From: an uncultured Roseateles sp.
GTDB lineage: Bacteria > Pseudomonadota > Gammaproteobacteria > Burkholderiales > Burkholderiaceae_C
DNA: 64,000 nucleotides
Assembly: GCF_963422335.1 (NCBI RefSeq)
Contig: NZ_OY729424.1
Span: 6,138,001-6,202,000, forward strand
Direction: 5' to 3'
Part shown: one piece after another, positions 6,895-15,179 of the stretch
How positions within the stretch are numbered: the stretch's first letter is position 1
How the letters are laid out: each line of letters begins with the position of its first letter
Made by a program: the position numbers and the translations under genes
The notes under the pieces: model-generated
Database searches by the model: none
What the model saw: only the letters and a program-made list of their open reading frames with translations
What the model was told of the DNA's origin: nothing

Positions 6895-8271
6895 ATGACA
6901 CTGTTTATCCTGACCTACCTGGCCGGTGCCTTGACGATTCTTGCGCCCTGCATCCTGCCTGTCGTTCCGTTTGTGTTCGCACGGGCCGACCAGCCTTTCG
7001 TCCGCAGCGGCCTGCCGCTGCTCGTCGGCATGGCGCTGACCTTTGCCGCCGTAGCCAGCCTTGCAACGCTGGGCGGCGCGTGGGCGGCCGACGCCAACGA
7101 GCTGGGTCGTGATGTTGCAATGCTGGTCCTCGCCGCCATGGGTGCGGCCTTGCTTTCACCCAGGCTCGCCGAGCGGATAGCCCACCCGCTGGTGGCGCTG
7201 GGATCCCGGCTCAGCGAGCGCGCCGACCATGAAGCGCAGTCGACCGGCAGGCGTGTTCTGCCGTCCTTCGTGCTGGGCGTGGCGACGGGTCTGCTGTGGG
7301 CACCCTGCGCCGGTCCGGTGCTGGGTCTGGTGCTGACCACCGCGGCGCTTCAAGGTGCCAGCGCACGGACCTCGCTGCTCTTGCTGACCTATGCGGCGGG
7401 TGCAGCGACCTCACTGGGCCTTGCGCTCTGGGCGGGGGCACGCGTGTTCGCGGCCATGAAGCGCAGCTTCGGCGTCGGCGAGTGGCTGCGCAGGGGCATG
7501 GGCATTGCCGTGCTCGCAGGCGTGGGTGCAATCGCGTTCGGGCTCGACACCGGATTGCTGGCGCGCCTGTCACCGGGCGGCGGGAATGCCGTTGAGCAGC
7601 AACTGCTGGAGCACTTCCAGTCGACGCCGGTGTCGTCGGCAGCGCAGCAGGACGGCCTGTTGCCTGTCTCCTATGCGCCGACCGTGGTGGCCACAGGATC
7701 CAACGGGCCCGTGCCAAACCGACCTCCCGAGGCGCTGCCGGTGGAGGGCACGCTGCCCGATCTGACTGGCGCGACGACATGGCTGAACTCGCCGCCGCTG
7801 ACGGCGCAATCGCTGCGCGGCAAGGTGGTTGTCATCGATTTCTGGACCTTTGCCTGCATCAATTGCCAGCGCGCACTTCCCCATGTGCGCGCCTGGGCCG
7901 AAAAGTACAAGGACCTGGGGCTGGTCGTCATTGGCGTGCATTCGCCCGAGTTCGCGTTCGAGCGCAAGGTGGCCAATGTGCAACGCGCGGCGCGCGACCT
8001 GGGCCTGGGGTTTCCGATTGCCGTCGACAACGACTTCGCGATCTGGAAGTCCTTCTCGAACCGGTACTGGCCGTCCCACTACTTTGTCGATGCCCAGGGT
8101 CGTATCCGCTTCCACCACTTCGGGGAAGGCGAGTACGAACACTCCGAACAGGTCATCCAGCAGTTGCTCGACGAAGCCCATGAGTCCAACGGCGCTGGCA
8201 AGCGTGTTTCAGCTGCCCTGCCCTCGCACCTCCAGACCGCAGCGGTATTACGGTCCACTCCTGGGAGCTGA
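6895..8271 (+). CDS. DipZ-type protein: CcdA-like membrane domain fused to a thioredoxin-like domain
   Basis: This 458-residue fusion moves reducing power across the inner membrane. The first ~230 residues form the CcdA/DsbD transmembrane domain, with paired cysteines in LAPCILPVVPF and LLWAPCAGPVLG. After a linker, a periplasmic thioredoxin/TlpA-like domain (about residues 285-430) contains WTFACINCQRALPHVRAWAE, where CINC is the redox site. The ATG at 6895 is supported by GGAG 7 nt upstream, and the upstream extension is not protein-like. It is shorter than mycobacterial DipZ because the C-terminal beta domain is missing. It follows the molybdoenzyme/MrpX genes and probably supplies electrons for periplasmic thiol repair. 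Confidence 0.85.
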   Translation: MTLFILTYLAGALTILAPCILPVVPFVFARADQPFVRSGLPLLVGMALTFAAVASLATLGGAWAADANELGRDVAMLVLAAMGAALLSPRLAERIAHPLVALGSRLSERADHEAQSTGRRVLPSFVLGVATGLLWAPCAGPVLGLVLTTAALQGASARTSLLLLTYAAGAATSLGLALWAGARVFAAMKRSFGVGEWLRRGMGIAVLAGVGAIAFGLDTGLLARLSPGGGNAVEQQLLEHFQSTPVSSAAQQDGLLPVSYAPTVVATGSNGPVPNRPPEALPVEGTLPDLTGATTWLNSPPLTAQSLRGKVVVIDFWTFACINCQRALPHVRAWAEKYKDLGLVVIGVHSPEFAFERKVANVQRAARDLGLGFPIAVDNDFAIWKSFSNRYWPSHYFVDAQGRIRFHHFGEGEYEHSEQVIQQLLDEAHESNGAGKRVSAALPSHLQTAAVLRSTPGS

Positions 8272-8273
8272 GA

Positions 8274-8443
8274 TTGATCAACTCAAGACTTATCACCGCC
8301 TTGCTATTGGCTGGCGCTTCAAGCGCTTCTACGCTGCGGCGCAGACGGCGCCCCCCCCGGGCGGCACGCGCACCGGCTACATCATCGTGCTGGCGACCGA
8401 AGGCAAAGGGCGTTGTGAGGGCACCCAGAGAACGAGCCGCTGA
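8274..8443 (+). pseudogene. Possible frameshifted small secreted-protein gene
   Basis: A TTG at 8274, preceded by GGGAG, opens a signal-peptide-like stretch (MINSRLITALLLAGASSAS). That frame then becomes an Arg/Pro-rich string with no protein character. Shifting frame just before the C-run near 8350 gives AAAQTAPPPGGTRTGYIIVL, which looks like a signal cleavage site followed by a mature N-terminus, ending at a stop at 8443. One indel would join the two. No family is recognised and the call is tentative. Confidence 0.28.
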
Positions 8444-8696
8444 GCGCATTCAGGCTGGCGCGCGACAAGGCATGGACGACCGGGAGACCGTTCCGGTACG
8501 CAAAAGGGTGTGTTCAGCACGGCACTGCTTCCCCGACGCAACGGCTTCAACGAAAGTCACTGCATCCGCTGCAACAAGGCAGTGATCGAAGCAAGCACTC
8601 CCGGAGCCCCCATGATCCCCGCCACGACTTCCTACAGCAGCTCCGCCCAGTCTCTCGAATTGATTCTTGGCTGTGCGTTTCCGGAGGGCCTCTGAC
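8444..8696. other. Non-coding stretch between the DipZ-like and PNPOx-fusion genes
   Basis: No reading frame here has recognisable protein character on either strand. The last 15 bases hold the strong ribosome-binding site (GGAGGG) of the PNPOx fusion gene. I see no clear promoter. Confidence 0.4.
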
Positions 8697-10295
8697 ATGG
8701 GCCGCGCCTACTCCGATATTGCCTTCACAACAGCCGTACGTGCCATGCAGACCCGCATGGGAACACGCGCGGTGTACGCCGCATTGGACCAAACGACGGA
8801 CCAACGTGATGCGCTGACCGCCGCCGAAGCCGAGTTCATCCACGAGCGCGACGCCTTCTACCAAGCGACGGTCAGTGAAACAGGTTGGCCCTATGTGCAG
8901 CATCGCGGCGGGCCGGCTGGATTCCTCAAGGTGCTCGACGCGAAGACCATCGGCTATGCCGACTTCCGCGGCAACGTGCAGTACATCAGCGTCGGCAATT
9001 TGCAGGGCAACGACAGGGTCTCGATTCTTCTGATGGACTACGCGAACCAGCGGCGCCTGAAGATTCTCGGCCGTGCGCGCCTGGTCGACGCCAAGTCCGA
9101 TCCCGCCCTGATCGCATGGCTGCAGATGCCGGGCCCGCTGACGGGCAATTCCCGTGTCGAACGGGCGGTGGTCATCAGCGTGGAAGGCTATGACTGGAAC
9201 TGCCCGCAACACATCACGCCCCGCTTCACCGAAGCAGAAGTCGAGGAAAGCGTCGCCCCTTTGCGGGCCGAAATCGATCGGCTGAAAAAGGCGCGGGCCC
9301 ATTCGAATGCAACACCGCTGGCGACAGAACTCGGGCACGGGCCGCTCGCGCTGCGCGTGAGTGGCATACGCCAGCTCACGCCCGATATTCGAGCCTTCGA
9401 GTTGCGCGCTGCGGATGGTGCCGATCTGCCAGCGGTACGGGCAGGCGCGGCACTCGACATTCCGGTGCGCCTGAAGTCCGGCATGCAGACCACGCGGCGC
9501 TATTCCATCGCGTCCGATCCAGGCCGTCGGGACATCTACGAGATTGCCGTGCTACGGGAGGAACAAGGGAGCGGCGGATCGCTGGCGGTGCACAGCGAGG
9601 TCCAGCTCGGCATGACACTGCACTGTGGCACGCCGGTGAACGACTTCGCGCTGCACGCGGATGCCCGCCCCGTGGTCCTGGTCGCCGGCGGCATCGGCAT
9701 CACGCCGGTCAAGGCGATGGTGCATCAGCTGCAGTCCGAGGGCCGAAGCTTCAAGCTTCACTATCTGATCCGATCGCGGGGCCGGGCGGCCTATCTGGCT
9801 GAACTGGCACATCTGGTGGGCGATGACCTGCGCGTGTATGCGGACGATCAGCGCCAGCGCTTCGACGCGGGACTGACCATGGCCCTCGCCGCGTCGGACG
9901 CGGTGTTCTACGTCTGTGGTCCGCAACGGCTCATTGATGCGGTCCGAACCGCAGGCGAGAAGATCTGCGTTGCTGACGACCATATCCGGTTCGAGCGCTT
10001 CACAAGCGCCGCAGGCACATCGGCCAAGCAAGCATTGACGGTGACCTTGCAAAAGAGCGGCAAGCGTTTGCTCGTCACTTCTTCGCAGTCCATCCTGGAC
10101 GCCGTCGAGGCGGCGGGTGTTCTGGTGGCTTCCGGGTGCAGGAGCGGCGCGTGCGGGACCTGCAAGGTCAAGGTGTTGGGCGGCGCACCGGAGCACCGGG
10201 ACACAGCGCTCACCGATGACCAGCGGAGCCGCGAAAGCCTCATGTGCATCTGCGTGTCGCGGGCGGCCGGTGCCGACCTGACGCTGGACCTGTAG
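8697..10295 (+). CDS. PNPOx-like flavin domain fused to an FAD/NAD ferredoxin reductase and a 2Fe-2S domain
   Basis: The 532-residue protein has three modules. Residues ~20-190 are a pyridoxamine-phosphate-oxidase-like split barrel (HRGGPAGFLKVLDAKTIGYA, FRGNVQYISVGNL). Residues ~215-440 are a ferredoxin-reductase module, with TRRYSIASDP for FAD and VAGGIGITPVKAMV plus VCGPQRL for NAD(P)H. Residues ~450-532 are a plant-type 2Fe-2S domain with CRSGACGTCKVK and a final MCIC cysteine. Such fusions are found in proteobacteria, often near stress genes, but substrates are unknown. GGAGGG lies 8 nt before the ATG. A RidA-like gene follows 17 nt later, so the two are probably one transcript. Confidence 0.87.
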   Translation: MGRAYSDIAFTTAVRAMQTRMGTRAVYAALDQTTDQRDALTAAEAEFIHERDAFYQATVSETGWPYVQHRGGPAGFLKVLDAKTIGYADFRGNVQYISVGNLQGNDRVSILLMDYANQRRLKILGRARLVDAKSDPALIAWLQMPGPLTGNSRVERAVVISVEGYDWNCPQHITPRFTEAEVEESVAPLRAEIDRLKKARAHSNATPLATELGHGPLALRVSGIRQLTPDIRAFELRAADGADLPAVRAGAALDIPVRLKSGMQTTRRYSIASDPGRRDIYEIAVLREEQGSGGSLAVHSEVQLGMTLHCGTPVNDFALHADARPVVLVAGGIGITPVKAMVHQLQSEGRSFKLHYLIRSRGRAAYLAELAHLVGDDLRVYADDQRQRFDAGLTMALAASDAVFYVCGPQRLIDAVRTAGEKICVADDHIRFERFTSAAGTSAKQALTVTLQKSGKRLLVTSSQSILDAVEAAGVLVASGCRSGACGTCKVKVLGGAPEHRDTALTDDQRSRESLMCICVSRAAGADLTLDL

Positions 10296-10312
10296 CCGCG
10301 CGGCCTTTCATC

Positions 10313-10708
10313 ATGCGCAAATTCATCACCGAAGGCGAGGGGCTGCCCCGATGGTCGGCACCGATCAGTCATGCCGTAGTCGTGGACGACATCTGCTATC
10401 TCAGCGGGCAGCTTTCGCTCGACGAGACCGGAACCTATGTCCCCGGAACCGCAAAGGCAGAAGCACGACGCGCCTTTGCCAATCTGTTCTCAGCCATCCG
10501 GGCAGCGGAATTCTCGGTGACCGATCTGTCGTTCGTCGACATCGCGTTTGTTGATCTCGCCGACGTGGCGGACGTGAACGAGCTCTACGAGGCGTTGTTT
10601 CCTGCTGGCCTGCGCCCGGCCCGCACGATCTACCAGGCCGCGGCCCTGCCCTACGGCGGACGAATCAAGGTCATGGGCGTCGCGATCAGGGCACGTTCAG
10701 CAGACTGA
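10313..10708 (+). CDS. RidA/YjgF/UK114-family protein
   Basis: At 131 residues it has standard RidA length and ends in the family-like RPARTIYQAAALPYGGRIKV. The arginine of that block, which binds the carboxylate of imine/enamine substrates in RidA, is present. The glutamate of the usual VEIEAIA tail is replaced (KVMGVAI), so it may belong to a Rid subfamily other than the canonical enamine deaminase. E. coli RidA also becomes a chaperone after hypochlorite treatment, which would fit the neighbourhood, but that is inference. It lies directly downstream of the PNPOx fusion gene. Confidence 0.82.
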   Translation: MRKFITEGEGLPRWSAPISHAVVVDDICYLSGQLSLDETGTYVPGTAKAEARRAFANLFSAIRAAEFSVTDLSFVDIAFVDLADVADVNELYEALFPAGLRPARTIYQAAALPYGGRIKVMGVAIRARSAD

Positions 10709-11000
10709 ATCGTCTTGGCAATCGGACTTGCCGGTATCGAACCAAATCGCCACGTCGCCCATCCGTCAACGCCAACGATCAGTTTCGGGCATCGGTGCGG
10801 GCACCCGATTCAAGGCGGCCGCCGCGTGAGTTCCACCACGATCGCACGCGCATTGTTCCTCTGCGCAGAAGAGGCCATTGAACGAGGCAGGCGTTCTCTT
10901 TCGGGACGCACTGCACAAAGATCGTAAGCATTCGGCGGCACAGCAAAGCGCGGCGAATGAAGCCCTTCCATCTCATCCATTTGACACGACTGGAGTCCCC

Positions 11001-12191
11001 ATGAAAAACAATCTGGTGGTGCTGGCCCTCGCCTGCGCTGCAACCCTTGCCCAGGCGCAGGGCTTTCCCAAACCCACCCCAATCACCGAGATTCAACCCT
11101 CGCCTGCATCGATCGGTGCGGATGTTCCAGCGACCTACTTCGGCACCGCACCGTCCACGGTACAAAAGGAACTGATAGGCCCGTATCAACTGCTGAAGGC
11201 TGGTGTCTTGAACCTGCAGGCAGGCACCATCACGCTGCCTCTGTACAAGGGTCAGTTGGCCAGTGGTGAGTCGATCTGGTACGTCCTGACCGACACCACG
11301 GACGAGAAGAATGCCGAGGCCCTTGGCCTGAACTTCTCTTCGAAGCTGGTGTATGCCGAGGTCGGCAAGGGCGTGCGCAAAGCCTCGCAGCAACTCATCG
11401 GCGGCAAGACGGTCGTTGTCTTCGAAAGCGGCAAGGTGGACTTCGCGCCAGTCCATTCGGTCACACCAGGTGCGGCGCCCAACTACTTTCCGCCCACGGC
11501 GGTTCAGCCGGGTTCCGTGGGCGACGCGAACTACAGCCCCTTGGCCAAGATCGGCAACTACGTCTACAACGCGCCGATGATCGCGTTCAACGTCAGCGAT
11601 GCGGCGCTGAACAAGTTCTGCGACGGCGCCGCCGACCACAACCTGGTGCACGACAAAGTGATTGCCATCTGTCCGCGCGACGGCGTGGTCACGCTTCAGC
11701 TCACCACCGGCTTCAGCTTTGCCAGACCCGTTCTCTACCTGAGCCTGGATGCCAACAACGCGCTGCCGGCCGCCCTGGAAGGTGCCACGCTTGCGCCAGG
11801 GCTCACCGATATCAAGGTGGGCAGTGACGACAGTGCCTTCAGCGCCGTCGAGCGCATCTTCAGCATCGTCAACGGCCCGGTCAATGTCGAGGCCAATGTG
11901 GTTCACCCGCAGCGGCAAGGGCTCAACAGCGCGCTGAAGGGGGATGGCGGCGGACCTCTCAACGTCCTCGGCGGCATCCCGACCGTCGCCACCGACTACA
12001 GCCCGCTGTGGGATCTGAACGTGGGGCAATGGTCGCAACACGCCATCGACAGCCACTATCGCTCCCGCGTTCGTGAGGAGTTTCAGATTCTCGGGCTCGT
12101 GCGTTCCGGATGGCTCACCGGACCTGGCGGCAAGGCATTCGGGTCGAGCGGACTGATCGTGAATTGCCCGATCGTCTTCCGCTTCCTTTGA
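11001..12191 (+). CDS. Secreted protein of unknown function, tandem paralogue 1
   Basis: The 396-residue product has a signal peptide ending AQAQG (cleavage about residue 20). Its mature part is highly similar along its whole length to the next gene. Shared blocks include TEIQPSPASIGADVPATYFG, APSTVQKELIGPYQLLKAG, a central block with DKVIAICPRDGVVTLQLTTG, and a C-terminal block ending SSGLIVNCPIVFRFL. Two or three conserved cysteines (KFCDG, ICPRDG, VNCPIV) suggest disulfides or metal or heme attachment, although no CxxCH is present. I do not recognise the family. It starts about 290 nt after the RidA gene and probably has its own promoter. Confidence 0.8.
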   Translation: MKNNLVVLALACAATLAQAQGFPKPTPITEIQPSPASIGADVPATYFGTAPSTVQKELIGPYQLLKAGVLNLQAGTITLPLYKGQLASGESIWYVLTDTTDEKNAEALGLNFSSKLVYAEVGKGVRKASQQLIGGKTVVVFESGKVDFAPVHSVTPGAAPNYFPPTAVQPGSVGDANYSPLAKIGNYVYNAPMIAFNVSDAALNKFCDGAADHNLVHDKVIAICPRDGVVTLQLTTGFSFARPVLYLSLDANNALPAALEGATLAPGLTDIKVGSDDSAFSAVERIFSIVNGPVNVEANVVHPQRQGLNSALKGDGGGPLNVLGGIPTVATDYSPLWDLNVGQWSQHAIDSHYRSRVREEFQILGLVRSGWLTGPGGKAFGSSGLIVNCPIVFRFL

Positions 12192-12226
12192 ACCGCTTCA
12201 CAACCCAACATCAATCGAGAACCATC

Positions 12227-13510
12227 ATGCGCAACACTCTTGTCCTCACGGTCCTTCTCACCAGTCTGCTTGCCGCCTGCGGCGGCGGCAACAGCGGCGA
12301 CGGCCCAGCGACAGCCGCCACGCCGCCGCCTTCCGATGTCAGCCCGGGTGCCGCGAGCGGTGACCTCACCAGCGGCGTCGTCGCCATTAACAACGCGACG
12401 CCGGTGACGGAAATTCAACCGTCGCCGGCCTCCATCGGAGCCGATGTTCCGGCCACCTATTTCGGCACGGCACCGTCCACCGTCCAGAAGGAACTGATCG
12501 GTCCCTACCAACTGCTCAAGGCGGGCACGGTAGATCAGACTGCAGGCACCATCACACTGCCGCTGTACAAGGGTCAGCTTGCTACCGGTGAGGCGGTCTG
12601 GTACATCCTGACCGATACCACCGATGAACGGAATGCAGCGGCCCTCGGCCTGAACTTTTCCGCCAAGCTGGCCTATGCGGACGTCGGACGGGGCGTGCGA
12701 CGTGCGTCGCAGCAGCTGATCGACGGCAAGACCGTCGTCGTGTTTGAGAGCGGACGGGTCGACTTTTCGCCCGAGCGTTCGGTCGCTGCAGGCACTGCGC
12801 CGCACTACTTTCCCCCAGCCGCTGTTCAACCGGGCTCGGTCGGTGACGCAGACTACAGCCCCTTGGCGAAGATCGGCAGCTATATCTATAACGCACCGAT
12901 GCTTGCATTCAAGGTCGACGAGACCACGCTGAACAACTTCTGCGCCGGCAATGTTGACCACAAGCTGGTTCACGACAAGGTGGTCGCCATCTGTCCGCGC
13001 GACGGCGTGGTCACCTTGGCACTCACGACAGGATTCAGCTTCGGGCGACCGGTGCTGTACCTGAGCACCGAGGCCAGTGATCCCCTGCCTGCCGCGCTGG
13101 AGGGTGCCACGTTCGCTGCGGCGCTCACCAACATCCGCGTCGGTGGCGATGACAGCGCCTTCAGCGCCGTCGAACGCATTTTTGCCATCGTGAACGGACC
13201 GACGAACAGCGTGGCCGGCGAGATCAACCCGCAGCGCCAGGGTTTCGACAGCGCGCTGAAGGGTGACGGCGGTCCGCTGAACATCCTGGGGGGTATTCCG
13301 ACGGTGGCGACTGACTACAGCCCGCTGTGGGACCTCAACGTCGGCGAGTGGACTCAGCACGCCATCGACAACGACTACCGCTCGCGGGTCCGTGAGGAGT
13401 TCGAGATCCTGGGCTATGTGCGTGCCGGCCACCTGACCGCGCCGGGCGGAGCGCCGTTTGGATCAAGTGGCCTCATCGTCAACTGTCCCATCGTGTTCCG
13501 TTTCCTCTGA
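12227..13510 (+). CDS. Putative lipoprotein of unknown function, tandem paralogue 2
   Basis: The 427-residue product is a paralogue of the preceding secreted protein but carries a lipoprotein signal (MRNTLVLTVLLTSLLAACGG, lipid-acceptor Cys18). A low-complexity Gly/Ala/Pro/Ser linker of about 40 residues follows before the shared domain begins at ATPVTEIQPSPASIGADVPA. The same three cysteine positions and the C-terminal SSGLIVNCPIVFRFL are conserved. The ATG at 12227 is preferred because it starts the lipoprotein signal. The gap to gene 1 is only 35 nt, so the pair is co-transcribed. One copy is probably free in the periplasm and the other tethered to a membrane. Confidence 0.8.
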   Translation: MRNTLVLTVLLTSLLAACGGGNSGDGPATAATPPPSDVSPGAASGDLTSGVVAINNATPVTEIQPSPASIGADVPATYFGTAPSTVQKELIGPYQLLKAGTVDQTAGTITLPLYKGQLATGEAVWYILTDTTDERNAAALGLNFSAKLAYADVGRGVRRASQQLIDGKTVVVFESGRVDFSPERSVAAGTAPHYFPPAAVQPGSVGDADYSPLAKIGSYIYNAPMLAFKVDETTLNNFCAGNVDHKLVHDKVVAICPRDGVVTLALTTGFSFGRPVLYLSTEASDPLPAALEGATFAAALTNIRVGGDDSAFSAVERIFAIVNGPTNSVAGEINPQRQGFDSALKGDGGPLNILGGIPTVATDYSPLWDLNVGEWTQHAIDNDYRSRVREEFEILGYVRAGHLTAPGGAPFGSSGLIVNCPIVFRFL

Positions 13511-13571
13511 CTGGGTGGGTGTCCCGATCTGCCAGTCCAGGTGGGTCGGGATCAGCGGTCAGTCGGCAGTT

Positions 13572-13600
13572 CGTATGAGCCTGGATGAAAGGCTCATACG
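13572..13600. terminator. Perfect hairpin between convergent genes
   Basis: CGTATGAGCC and GGCTCATACG form a perfect 10-bp inverted repeat with a 9-nt loop, between the 3' ends of the tandem-paralogue operon and the convergent DJ-1-like gene. There is no T-tract, so it may be a bidirectional hairpin terminator, a repeat-element relic or a protein-binding site. Confidence 0.4.
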
Positions 13601-13635
13601 CGGTCTGATGAGTCACCCGGCCGAGTTGCTTCAGT

Positions 13636-14820
13636 TCACACCTTGGCCGGTCTCCGCCTCTTCTCCGCGGCCACCTGCCGAACGGCCATCGTGAGTTGAT
13701 AGTGCAACGGCTCAGCTTCGCGGGCCAGGGTCAGGGTGAACCGCCATGCCTGGCCGCCTTTGGATCGAACAAAACTCCGGTGCATCCTGTCGGAATCCGC
13801 GATGGGCGTCCAAGCGCCTTCCGCAATAATCTTTGCGCTGTCATCCAGAAAAACCTGCGCGCCGGCCTCCATGCCGAGGTGGCCTCGAATCATCCAGCGC
13901 TTGGTGTCGCCCCCCTCTTCGAAGCGCTCCCATGAGGCACCGTCTGGCAGGAAGCCACCGACGTCGGGCATCAGATTGCCGGCGAGCAGTCCGAAACCAC
14001 CCTTGCCGTCGGCGTGCCACTCGTATTCAAGTCCCCGTGCGACGTCTTCGGCTCGCAACTTCCCAAGCTCTCGCTCGACCACGTGCAGCGCTCCATCAAT
14101 GCCGGCCGAAAGACCACCGGTAGTGACGATCTGTCCGTTGTCGACATAGCGTCGGTCCGTCACCACGTTCGTCTTGGGAAACATCTTTGCAAGCTGAGTG
14201 CTGGCTCCGGCAATCGTGCTTGCTGACAACCCGTCGAGCAAGCCCGCCTTGCCCAGAATGAACGCACCGGTGCACACCGACAGCATCGTGCTCACATCGC
14301 CTTTGCGTTGGCGCAGCCAGTCCAGCACCTTGGGGTTGCCCATCACGACGCCCACATTGCCACCTGGTATCAGCAACACGTCTGCAGCCGGCGCATGGTC
14401 AATGTCGAAGTCCGGCTGCATCTTGACGCCGTAGGTGGAATGCACAGCATCGGTGGTCGCGGCGACCGTGAAGAGGGTTGCCCCTGTCTGGCCAAACACT
14501 TCCATCGGGCCTGCATAGTCGATGTCCTGCACGCCATCGAACACCAGTACGGCAACGCGCAAGAGTGAATTCTTGGCGATCATCTCGGCGCCGTCAGAGG
14601 GACAGATGCCGGGCTTGTCGTACTCCTTCACAGGCCCGTGCGATGTCATGTGATGGTGGTTCGCCATCTGGCAGACATAAGTCGTCTTTGCGCCGTCAGC
14701 GCGCCGGTGCGCTGACGAGTGGACGGTGGGTTGGTCGTCGCTGGCATGGGCCGCAAAGACCGAGCAAACCAACAGGAAGCCCGCAAGGGGGCGACACGTC
14801 ATTGTGGTCATGGTATTCAT
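13636..14820 (-). CDS. Secreted DJ-1/PfpI-family protein with an N-terminal heavy-metal-binding-like segment
   Basis: The 394-residue protein starts with a signal peptide (about residues 1-26, ending AAHAS). Residues 48-81 (YVCQMANHHHMTSHGPVKEY, then DKPGICPSDGAEMI) resemble the YHS-like heavy-metal-binding motif YxCPMHP...DKPGxCPxCGMxL, with several histidines added. A DJ-1/PfpI domain follows, about residues 87-270. MLSVCTGAFILGKAGLLDG puts the nucleophilic cysteine at residue 183 in the usual elbow, as in GlxA/ThiJ-type proteins. A further ~115 residues at the C-terminus are unassigned. Family members include glyoxalases, chaperones and amidases; which applies here is unknown. Periplasmic DJ-1 proteins are uncommon. 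Confidence 0.82.
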   Translation of the reverse strand: MNTMTTMTCRPLAGFLLVCSVFAAHASDDQPTVHSSAHRRADGAKTTYVCQMANHHHMTSHGPVKEYDKPGICPSDGAEMIAKNSLLRVAVLVFDGVQDIDYAGPMEVFGQTGATLFTVAATTDAVHSTYGVKMQPDFDIDHAPAADVLLIPGGNVGVVMGNPKVLDWLRQRKGDVSTMLSVCTGAFILGKAGLLDGLSASTIAGASTQLAKMFPKTNVVTDRRYVDNGQIVTTGGLSAGIDGALHVVERELGKLRAEDVARGLEYEWHADGKGGFGLLAGNLMPDVGGFLPDGASWERFEEGGDTKRWMIRGHLGMEAGAQVFLDDSAKIIAEGAWTPIADSDRMHRSFVRSKGGQAWRFTLTLAREAEPLHYQLTMAVRQVAAEKRRRPAKV

Positions 14821-15089
14821 TGAGTGCGTGAAAGTGGAGGGAGCCAATGCTTCGCCCGATTCGGGCGTCACGAGATGGCGGAGAGCGCTGAACTGTCTAG
14901 CGGACTGCAGCACCCCAAGATACGCAGTTCAATGCGAGACATCCAACTCACTGTGACGAAATGCGCCGTCGTGCCGCTGAGATGCATAGGCCTCAGTGGA
15001 ACCGGACCTGAGAGCCTTCTTTGGCAACAGGCGTTTCACGCAACTTTCGCGCGCCATGCGGCGGTGGCCGAGACCGCGATGCCACTCAA

Positions 15090-15173
15090 TTACTCGGCCA
15101 GCGCGAGCGCCATGTGCTCACAAAAGGCACGCAGCTTTGCCGTACGCTGACGGTGAGTTGAGAAGACAAGATG
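15090..15173 (-). pseudogene. LysR-family regulator C-terminal tail fragment
   Basis: The minus strand reads HLVFSTHRQRTAKLRAFCEH followed by MALALAE and a stop, the typical end of a LysR effector domain. Everything upstream of it is missing, and it is joined directly to the start of a truncated hydrolase on the same strand. Confidence 0.55.
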
Positions 15174-15179
15174 GATCGG

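Noticed and set aside
8510..8695. 61-residue plus-strand frame before the PNPOx fusion
   Set aside because: No homology or signal features; it ends at the fusion gene's ribosome-binding region and looks like chance.
10779..13432. Two long minus-strand frames opposite the tandem paralogues
   Set aside because: They mirror each other only because the sense genes are paralogues; the sense products have signal peptides and conserved cysteines.
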